From Gibbula magus (Eukaryota; Mollusca; Gastropoda; Trochida; Trochidae), in NCBI GenBank assembly GCA_936450465.1, contig OW388305.1, positions 40,872,687 to 40,936,686 of the forward strand: a stretch of 64,000 nt of DNA, given 5' to 3'. Numbering within the stretch: the stretch's first letter is position 1; each line of letters begins with the position of its first letter. The notes below the pieces were generated by a model. The model ran no database searches and was not told the DNA's origin. It saw only the letters and a program-made list of their open reading frames with translations. Below are positions 56,602-64,000 of this stretch, one piece after another. The translations under genes were made by a program, and so were the position numbers.

Positions 56602-56642
56602 TTGCAGTCTAACAATCTGGTTGTGTCTTTATTCTGTAGGTT
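56602..56642 (+). repeat. 41-bp repeat, copy 2
   Basis: See copy 1 at 54850-54890. Here it lies 16 bases beyond the SINE target duplication and is followed by TTTTCTCCCC. Confidence 0.7.
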
Positions 56643-56861
56643 TTCTCCCCAAAATCATCTTTCCCCTGGATTTAAATAACAGGCGACAAACTCGCGTTGT
56701 TAGTATTTTCATACAGACTGATATGAACAAAAGCATGTGAAACGTTAACCATGCATGCACGTAAAGCAATGGAAGAAGTGTTGATTTTACTGAATAAAAA
56801 AAGATGTATTAATTTCCACACTGCCTGTAAAATATTCGATTGCAAGATATCTCCCATTTTA

Positions 56862-57014
56862 ATGAGTGAGTGAGTGAGTTGGGGTTTAACGCCGCTTTCA
56901 AGAGTATTTCACTTATATCGCGGATGCTAGTATTATGGCAGGGAGAAAGCCCGCAACGCCATGTGGCTATGCACTGCGGTGAAACCTGCGAGCAGCGGCT
57001 GGAACTAGCGAACC
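56862..57014 (-). mobile_element. SINE 3' half (ACTC-tail subtype) fused to MULE fragment
   Basis: The (GAGT)n tail, TTTAACGCCGCTTTCAAGAG and the body up to GGAACTAGCGAACC are close to consensus. The SINE stops abruptly where the transposase frame begins (57016). Confidence 0.9.
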
Positions 57015-57015
57015 G

Positions 57016-57558
57016 GGTGCTGAAATCAAGGGATGCTTTTTCCACTACACTCAAGCAGTATGGCGCAAGACACAGAACCTGGGGTTAGCAAGACTGTACA
57101 AGGACGACCCAAGTGTTCAGAAGTGGGTTCGGCGCGCTGCAGCACTTCCACTTCTCCCCATAGACGTGGTGCAAGACACCTTGCTGGAAGCCATGGACTC
57201 CACTCCTGACGCTCATCACTCAGTGGACTTCAACGACTACATTGTTGCCAATTGGGTGTACGACAACGCCAGATTTCCAATGCACTTGTTGAACCATCAC
57301 CTGACCATTGGACTGCGTACAAACAACAACCTGGAAGGCTTCCACAACAGACTGAACCGGACTTTGCCGCACGACCATCCCAACATCTACAGATTCATCA
57401 CAGTCATCCGCAAGATCGAGCCAGGCTGTCGCAGATCGACTTCGGCGCACAGGGAGTTGGTCCTCCAGTCTCTGGATTCTGTTTTCCAACTCCAACAGGG
57501 AACCAAGACACCACTCGAGTACCTTGATACGGTCGGACGCTTAGTTAAAATTGGATAA
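57016..57558 (+). pseudogene. MULE-type transposase, C-terminal fragment
   Basis: About 180 codons without a stop. The protein begins G-A-E-I-K-G-C-F-F-H-Y-T-Q-A-V-W-R-K and later reads L-R-T-N-N-N-L-E-G-F-H-N-R-L-N and H-P-N-I-Y-R-F-I. These are the hallmark C-terminal motifs of animal MULE-domain transposases (GC.FHf.Qa.wRk, TNN.vEGwHn.f, HPniy.fi). The first catalytic acidic residues and the FLYWCH/zinc-finger N-terminus are absent, so it cannot be an active enzyme. Base composition is clearly less AT-rich than its surroundings. A domesticated MULE-domain gene exon is an alternative, but the direct SINE junction favours a captured fragment. Confidence 0.85.
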
Positions 57559-57605
57559 AATGTACATCGTGTAGACCTGAAACCAACCAGAGTGCTGATA
57601 TGTGA

Positions 57606-57886
57606 AATAGTTTGTTGATAAGGTTAGCATAAATGCCGACTATCATGCATTTCTTGGGAAACTAAATATGAGGTGAGGTGAGTTGAGTTTTGGTTTAACG
57701 CTGCTTTCAAGAGCATTTTACTTATATCACGGCTGCTAGTATTATGCCAGGGAGAAAGCCCGCAACCCCATGTGGCTATGCATTGCGGTGAAACCTGCGA
57801 GCATCGGCTGGAACTAGCGAACCATGGGTGGTACTACGCTGAAATTCAGTACTAGTGTAGCATTGCACCCAAACCTTACTGCGTGT
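57606..57886 (+). repeat. Duplicated segment, copy 2, with truncated SINE (57670-57886, minus)
   Basis: Matches 55801-56070 except for a 5-base insertion (AGTTG) in the SINE tail and a short ACTAGT insertion near 57850. The SINE head is missing: homology stops at TTACTGCGTGT. Confidence 0.88.
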
Positions 57887-57967
57887 TACGAATGAACGTT
57901 TCACGTATCCCAATACATCAGATTCTATATGAAAAAAATGTTTTTAAGGTCGTGATCCGTCTGACCG

Positions 57968-58085
57968 TATTTGGGGTTATGGGGTCACCAAATCTACAAT
58001 TCAGAACCCCGATTGGCCAAGGAGTCTGCACATAAAATTTCAGCTCTCTGGAGTCACGCTTTTTAGACTTCTTCTCAAGAACCGC
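57968..58085 (+). repeat. Dispersed repeat 'Q', copy 2
   Basis: GGGGTCACCAAATCTACAAT, CCCGATTGGCCAAGGAG, CTGCACATAAAATTTCAG and CTTCTCAAGAACC correspond to 42795-42915. Unknown family. Confidence 0.6.
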
Positions 58086-58621
58086 TAAGGTTTACGGAAG
58101 GACGGCCGGAGGCCATGCCATAACCTCCAGACCTAATGAGCTAAAACGTGGTATTGTACAGGTTCCTTGTGTATGTGGAGTAAGCAGGGGCTTCACGATG
58201 CCCCTGCATGGTCAGTGACTTCCAGACCTACCGTCGAATCATGTGATGTAGTAAATACTTCAATACAGTTTGGCTACCTGAAACTAGCATCACAAGTAAT
58301 TGGATCCCGCGCATCTGAAATACATATTCCCAGTAGATAGACATCTGGATATCATCGGTCCCGACATAGATTGGCCTATCTCCATCCGCCGGTTATTTTG
58401 GATCCGTAACTTAGTCCATTTCGCCCGCATTAGATATTTATGTTAATATGTTTCGTTAACGGCCTAAACCCTATTTTGGCCAAAGAGTGGACGGATTTAA
58501 TGCATCTATGTAGGGATGCCTTATCCCGGGATCTATAGAGGCCTGCCGGTAAGGGTACCTCTATTCGTACAATATAGTTACAAGGAGATGGCACTATGCC
58601 AATGGTCTACCAAGACTGTAG
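58086..58621. other. GC-richer unannotated stretch
   Basis: Less AT-rich than average, with short inverted pieces (GCAGGGGCTTCACGATGCCCCTGC forms a hairpin near 58188-58211). No ORF or repeat partner was recognised. Confidence 0.4.
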
Positions 58622-58908
58622 TGTAAAGGGGCAATAGCACGTTTTTTTGTTCAAATTAGTCGATGAAATGTATTTGAAAAATAATTTCACCAATTGTAAA
58701 ACACCCTTTTCTCTTGGGAATCGTTTTTTGTAGATCGAAATAATAAAATGTGTTCACAATAAAATCGCCACCATACAATGTTTGCTTAATACCCAACACC
58801 GTTATTATCACAACGGATAATTGGTTTGTGTAATAAGATGTTTTCCCCTCTAAAGTTAATATAAATGACATCATTTTAAATGGGAATTTAAAAAAGTCCT
58901 CCCTTTAA
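58622..58908 (+). mobile_element. TTAA-type MITE family 'F', copy 2
   Basis: Left end TGTAAAGGGGCAATAGCACG and right end TCCTCCCTTTAA, with an interior matching 31100-31451 (GATGAAATGTATTTGAAAAA, CGGATAATTGGTTTGTGTAA). About 65 bp shorter because of internal deletions; the right TIR is eroded. Confidence 0.8.
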
Positions 58909-58969
58909 CCCCAACCCGGCTTTCTTATTTTAACATTTGTAACGGGTCAATTATAGTTTTGTCACAAGA

Positions 58970-58994
58970 GGGGGGGGGGGGGGGGGGGGGGGGG
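58970..58994 (+). repeat. Poly-G run of 25
   Basis: Twenty-five consecutive G followed by two 14-bp repeats GGTAGGAAATGGGG. Likely able to form a quadruplex; its length in the assembly may be unreliable. Confidence 0.97.
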
Positions 58995-59030
58995 TAGGAA
59001 ATGGGGTAGGAAATGGGGCAATGAATTATT

Positions 59031-60490
59031 AGGTCTTCAAGACGAATGTCTCGAAGACGTATTGTTATTATCCTGATTATTTTATTATTATTCTTTGTAC
59101 CGAAATTTGTCCAGAGGTTTCTGAGAAAACGGCCGAACCGAATTGCATGAAATTTTCAGGGATTGTAGATAGTGACCCAACTTAGTGCATAGCGGAGCCC
59201 GATTTTGGATTTTCGACTTCCTTTTTTAGTTATCTCCCCTTGAAGTTGAAACTTCAAACCTTAATAGCTCGAAAACTATTCAAGATATTTTCATAAAACT
59301 TTCACCAAAATGTGGGCAACAACATTCCCCATCGATTAGGCCTATAGCGGTTTTCGGCCGTAACAATAGATTTTTTGCTATTTCACAAAAACTGAAAATT
59401 TGGTGAACTTTCGCGAGTTTGAGGGTACGCGTTTTCAAAAATCTTCTCCTAAATAACGGCAATACATACAGCATCATGCAATAGCTCATTTGAAAGCTGA
59501 ATGAATGTAGTTTATAGGAACCCCCCAAACTAATTGACTATTTTCAACGGTTAACGAACTACAGCCATTTGCAAAATGAACTTTTTGAAAATACATTTTT
59601 TAGGGCTCGCATTCAAAGGGACATAACTCTGTTGGGAATAAACTTATGTCAAAGTTACTTAGTTCAATCTCTTTCTTATGAATAGTTTTGAAATTCCATA
59701 ACATATCATTATCATATAAAAGTTATTAGTTTGGGCATAATTTGAGCATATTCCCAAAACAGTGAAATATTTTGATTTTGAGACTTTTTGAGGTGTTTAT
59801 CCTTTGGGGAATTATTGATCATGAACCACTGAAGATAGGAAGACTTTAAATAGATCATGGTGATGTAGAAACGTCATTTATTAAGGACAATATTTTTCAA
59901 GCTCGTATCTGTCATAGTTTTTTTGTTACAAGTCATATAAGTTTGTCATTTTTTTAAAATCGCCATTTTCAACAAAGTTGAAAGATTCATAACTGCATAA
60001 CTTCTTATGCTATTGAAATTTTACATACACCTACCTATGCACAATTTCAAGAAGAACAACTTTTATGTTGACCGCTTTCATCAAAAAGTTGATAGTTAAG
60101 CCTCGAACATCGCAAGCGATGTCTAGGGGTCCAAATTCAAGCATTTTTGACTATTTTCTTGAATATTCAGAACAGCATAACGCATTTATTATGTATCCAA
60201 TCTAAATGATGATTACATCTTCTTAAGTGGAAATTAAAGCACAACATTTTCTATGTTGCACCTTAGTATGAAAATATTAACCATTGTGTCTTAATCGTGA
60301 GAAATGTAATGTAGGGGTCCATTAATATGTGATTTTTCCGTTTTCAGAGGGGTACCTTCTTTGGAGATTTTTTGTAAAAAAACTACTGAAGATAGGGACA
60401 TGTTTGATAGCTCATTTTAAAGCGGAGAAACAGACGAATAACCCTGAGTCCAACATGGAGTTCAAGGTCAAGCAGAAGTCTTGAAGACCT
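59031..60490 (+). mobile_element. Non-coding TIR element of 1.46 kb
   Basis: AGGTCTTCAAGAC (59031-59043) and GTCTTGAAGACCT (60478-60490) are exact inverted ends, each in a TTAGGTCTTC-type context (left ATTATTAGGTC, right GACCTAAGTATT). A second internal GTCTCGAAGAC follows the left end. The interior has no ORF with motifs; repeated phrases such as AACTTCAAACC, ATAGCTCATTT and TTGAAAT(T/C)... recur loosely. I recall similar sequence as abundant in bivalve and gastropod genomes but cannot name the family. Confidence 0.6.
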
Positions 60491-61145
60491 AAGTATTGAC
60501 GTGTCAATCCTAGTTATTATTATATGTATATATGGGGAAACCCCCACCACCTTCATCTGTATCCCCCCTGGAGGTGAGTGTTTAGCCATTGCCAAGTGTT
60601 ATTAAACTGTCCATGTCCCATCGGATATGGTTCAGGAACAGCTACGACCCTCATGAAATGGATTCATCCACCCACGTGCAGCGCGCAATTCCTAAACTCA
60701 AAGCGATTTGAGTGACAGCCAAAACCATGTCTATTGCGTGTTATTAGCACGATTCTCACGTGTTTCACACTTTACAGTCCCGTGGGGAAAGCAGGGTTCT
60801 TGCTGACAAACAGTGATATATTTCTGACAAGCCTTCGTTGCCTTATGGATAAATGCTAAAGAGTACACAAACGAAGGGTTCCCGGCGGATATTACGGCTC
60901 AAACATTAAATAAATTTGCCATATTGGAGTTACTTTTCTATCCTATTTCAGATATACCAAGACAAAATACTTCATTGTTGCAATATGAACTCGGTAAATA
61001 ATTACTGATGTCAAAACCTGACACCCCGGCCCCTGAGTGGGACCTTTAATGACCAGTAGATCGATAATAATAACAAAATGATTTAAACTTTAAGAATCCT
61101 GTCCTTCGCTTGTATGCAGACTGCGGAGTAACGATCACTGGCGAG
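60491..61145. other. Unannotated stretch
   Basis: No feature was recognised. Confidence 0.4.
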
Positions 61146-61205
61146 GTGTTTGTGGTTGATTTTCGAGTTTGAAGAACTCTTATACTTAAGGTGGCATATG
61201 GTGGA
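61146..61205 (+). repeat. Short dispersed fragment shared with 6948-7030
   Basis: GTTTGTGGTTGATTTTCGAG and GGTGGCATATGGTGGAAAT correspond to the segment at 6948. It stops where the next SINE tail starts. Confidence 0.6.
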
Positions 61206-61210
61206 AATAA

Positions 61211-61490
61211 GTGAGGTGAAGTGAGTTTGGGTTTAACGCCGCTTTTAAGAGTATTTCACTTATATCACGGCTGCTAGTAGTATGGCAGGGAGAAAGCCCG
61301 CAACGCCATGTGGCTATGCATTGCGGTGAAACCTGCGAGCATCGGCTGGAACTAGCGAACCATGGGTGGTACTACGCTGAAATTCAGTGTAGTATTGCAT
61401 CCAAACCTTACTGCGTGTAGAACAGTTCTCTACTGCAGACAAAGTTGCCGTGCCCCTGGCGGGATTCGAACCACAGACCTCTTGATCAGT
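61211..61490 (-). mobile_element. SINE, 5'-truncated in the tRNA head
   Basis: Tail GTGAGGTGAAGTGAG at the left, conserved 3' part, body, B box GGTTCGAATCC altered to GTGGTTCGAATCCC; stops at CTCTTGATC. No clear TSD. Confidence 0.9.
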
Positions 61491-61731
61491 GTATGTTTTT
61501 ATCTACTTTTAATAACGACATGGAGTTACTGTGGTTCCAACTGCTAAATTTCAATGTCCCGTCTGTTCCCTATCATCTGGTTTAGTTCAAGTTTTATTAA
61601 AAGTAAACAGTTTTCATTGGTCAGAATGTAGCCTGTGGATTCAATTTATTCGATTTTGTAGATCATAATATCTACAGACATGTCAAAGTCAATAACACTA
61701 ACAACAAGTGTTTGCCACTAACATGGCAATG
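61491..61731. other. Unannotated stretch
   Basis: No feature was recognised. Confidence 0.4.
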
Positions 61732-63070
61732 TCCCCCGCCAGTGACATTGAGTTAGTAAGACACATCATTGGAGCTACTTTATATATTGCATTACTGGTA
61801 AAAAGTGCCATGATGATCAGCATATTTTAAGACTTTGGATGCTTGGGTTCATGATATATCATGTTAATAAGAGTTTTCAAAGTGAAGACGTGACCTTGAA
61901 AATAAGGTCAAGGTCACCAAATCGACTTGCGTCTGCGTCATCCCCAAGTGTAAAGACCGAGTCCAATCGGTCAAGATATATCGCATTAACAAGAGTTAGT
62001 GTCGTGGTGACCTCCAAAATAAACTGGTGTCTGTGTCTTCCCCCAATGTAGGCTGACAACTAATTTGAAGACTTTGGATGCAACGCTTCATGAGATATCG
62101 CGTTAAAGAATTCAAAAAGTGGTCAAAGTGTAGAGGTGACCTTGAAAATATGGTCAAGGTCACCAAATCAACTGGCGTCTGCGTCATCCTCCAATGTAGA
62201 CTGACACCAAATTTGAAAACATTTGGTCCAACCGGTCATGATATATCGCGTAAGCAAGAGTTTGAACAGTGGTCAAAGTGTCACGGTTACCTTGAAAAAA
62301 GTCAAGGTCGCCAAAATCGACTGGTGTCTGTGCCCAATGTAGGCTGACACCTAATTTGAAAACATTGGGTCCAACAGGTCATAATAAATGGTGATAACAA
62401 GAGTTCGAAAAGTGGTCAAAGTGTAGAGGTGACCTTGAAAATATGGTCAAGGTCACCAAAATCCCCTGGTGTCTGCGTCATCCCCCAATGTAGGCTGACA
62501 ACTAATTTGATGACTTTGAGTCCAACCGGTCAAGATATATCGCATTAACAAGCGTTAGAAAAGTGGTCAAAGTGTCGTGGTGACCTTCAAAATAAGGTCA
62601 AGGTCACCAAAATTAACTGGTGTCTGTGTCTTTCCCCAATGTAGGCTGACAACTAATTTGAAGACTTTGGATGCAATGTTTCATGAGATATCACCTTAAC
62701 AAGAGTTAAAAGAGTGGTCAAAGTGTCGTGGTGACCTTGAAAATAAGGCCAAGGTCACCAAAGGTGACTGCCTACATTGTGGGAAGACGCAGACACCAGA
62801 CACCAAATTTGAAGACTTTGGATGCAACGCTTCATGAGATATCGCGTAAACAAGAGTTCAAAAAGTAGTCAAAGTGTCGTGGTGACCTTGAAAATAAGAC
62901 CAAGGTCACCAAAATTGACTGGTGTCTGCGTCTTCCCATAATGTAGGCAGACATCAAATTTGAAGACTTTGGATGCAACGCTTCTTAAGATATCGCGTAA
63001 ACAAGAAATGTGACGTACGTACGGACGCCGCTGAATACATAGTCCCCCGTTCCGCGTTGCGGCGGGGGAC
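61732..63070 (+). repeat. TIR-bracketed block of ~150-bp tandem repeats
   Basis: The block is flanked by GTCCCCCGCC at about 61733 and GGCGGGGGAC at 63061-63070. The right end is itself a hairpin (GTCCCCCG...CGGGGGAC, about 63042-63070). In between, about eight units recur at roughly 141-152-bp spacing (near 61830, 62068, 62216, 62357, 62508, 62660, 62812 and 62962). Unit landmarks are GAAGACTTTGGATGCAACGC, AGATATCGCGT, AAGTGGTCAAAGTGT and AAGGTCACCAAA. No ORF is maintained across units. The architecture (short inverted ends, palindromic 3' end, variable tandem core) resembles satellite-carrying non-autonomous elements described in molluscs. Confidence 0.85.
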
Positions 63071-63269
63071 AACTAAACAACGAATGCATACATGTCCTAA
63101 TTTGAGTCGGTCAAACTGTTTCGAGGTACCCCAATCTCACATCAATAGTTATATCGGTTTACAGCAGGTACGGTTTCTTGTCAACCATATCTGCTGACGG
63201 GAATGAAATGCATTGCAGAACATTCATGCTTTGCACGTGCAAGCGCCGTAACTTGGCTGCGTCAACATG

Positions 63270-63660
63270 TGAGCGTTTAGCGCGAATAGGGTATACAGTA
63301 TTTAGGTTGCGTACGTCCAAAATAGAATAACTCAAGTACTATTCACTGGATTCTTTTCATATTTTGCATGTAGGTTTATGACAGGGAGAGTAATGCTCTT
63401 AGAGTTCTTGACCTTCATTTAAAGGTCAGAACGTGACTTGTCATTTAACCTTGTCAGCGGGATAGTTCAAGAACCGTTCAGAACAATTTTCTTAATATCT
63501 TGCACACCGCTTCTCCAAGGAGAGACAAAAGGCGGATTAGTTTTTGTGACCTGACATTAATCTCAAGGTCACAGCAGAACTTCAGGTTTTTCGACATTTC
63601 AAGCTTGTCAGCGGGATATCACAAGAATTTATCCATACAGTGGTAATTGATACTTCGTTT
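63270..63660 (+). repeat. Degenerate ~155-bp repeat, about 2.5 units
   Basis: CTTGTCAGCGGGATA(T/G) occurs at about 63450 and 63606, each followed by TCAAGAA-type sequence; a decayed earlier unit (ATAACTCAAGTACTATTC, TCATATTTTGCATG) starts near 63325. Unit pieces share TGACCT...AAGGTCA phrases with the preceding array. Confidence 0.55.
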
Positions 63661-63674
63661 CTTGTGAACTTGGA

Positions 63675-63889
63675 GGCGGGATAGCGTGGTTCGAATCCCG
63701 CCAGAGGCACGGCAACTTCGTCTGCAGTAGATAACTGTTTACACGCAGTAAGCTTTGGGTCGCAGGTTTAACCGCAATGCATAGCCACGTGGCGTTGCGG
63801 GCTTTCTATCTGCCATAATACTAGCAGCCGCGATATAAGTGAAATACTCTTGAAAGCGGCGTTAAACCCCAACTCACTCACTCACTCAA
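63675..63889 (+). mobile_element. SINE with large internal deletions, ACTC-tail subtype
   Basis: Head GGCGGGATAGCG is joined directly to TGGTTCGAATCCC (A-box to B-box segment deleted). A second deletion removes part of the body (CTTTGGGTCGCAGG). Ends GCGGCGTTAAACCCC plus AACTCACTCACTCACTC. Confidence 0.9.
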
Positions 63890-64000
63890 TGCTTATATTT
63901 CATAATGTTTAAACAATCTATATGCAATAATAGTTATTTATCCTTCGTTAAATGTCAGGACATTTAGAATCTCGCTTACAAGATTTCGCTGCTCTTCTCA

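Overview
This window is repeat-rich, AT-rich intergenic DNA from an animal genome, most likely a mollusc. No intact host protein-coding gene could be supported. The reasons for the assignment are a tRNA-derived SINE family with more than 20 insertions and a conserved central and 3' part containing TTTAACGCCGCTTTCAAGAG, of a kind I associate with molluscan SINEs; DIRS-like, LINE, MULE-like and F-type envelope remnants; several short DNA-transposon families; and ~150-bp tandem repeats containing AAGGTCACCAAAATC. There is no operon structure, ribosome-binding site, CRISPR array or dense coding. The organism call is an inference from repeat types, not from a marker gene.

Layout. 1-590 (minus) is an open, edge-truncated gag-like ORF of a DIRS/Ngaro-type retrotransposon. 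1-12 kb holds SINEs with clear target-site duplications, a 222-bp MITE with ~72-bp inverted arms and 9-bp TSDs (4900-5122, second copy 44416-44638), and a dispersed family carrying clusters of CTTTCCAC/GTGGAAAG palindromes (9.3, 10.9 and 23.4 kb). 12-28 kb is mostly unremarkable AT-rich DNA with a decayed LINE reverse-transcriptase fragment (14.3 kb), a TTAA-ended MITE (19.0 kb), a 1.5-kb GA-rich tandem array (20.5-22.1 kb) and a 35-bp minisatellite (25.8 kb). 29-39 kb is the most structured part. It has a palindromic MITE in uninterrupted form (29056-29667), a TTAA-type MITE next to the C-terminal end of a LINE, a very recent tandem duplication (31684-33291), and a second copy of the palindromic MITE (34030-38783) split by a 4.13-kb insertion. 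That insertion is two head-to-tail units with identical 199-bp starts and identical 74-bp ends but different interiors. 39-50 kb has a TTAA-flanked 916-bp element, further SINEs (one a dimer inserted as a unit) and a LINE RT C-terminal remnant. 50-58 kb has a broken retroelement envelope gene of the baculovirus-F/errantivirus Env type (52735-54356) and a MULE transposase C-terminal fragment fused directly to a truncated SINE (57016-57558). 58-64 kb holds a second TTAA-type MITE copy, a G25 run, a 1.46-kb TIR element and a TIR-bracketed block of ~150-bp tandem repeats.

How the parts relate. The sequence reads as layered mobile-element invasion. The SINE 3' end shares a GCGGCG(C/T)TAAA core plus an ACTC-repeat tail with the LINE 3' end at 31.8 kb, which suggests that LINE lineage as the SINE's mobilising partner. 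The long-armed MITE with 9-bp TSDs is the kind of element a MULE transposase would move, and a MULE transposase fragment lies in the same window. All homologies are read by eye; no alignments or database searches were run.
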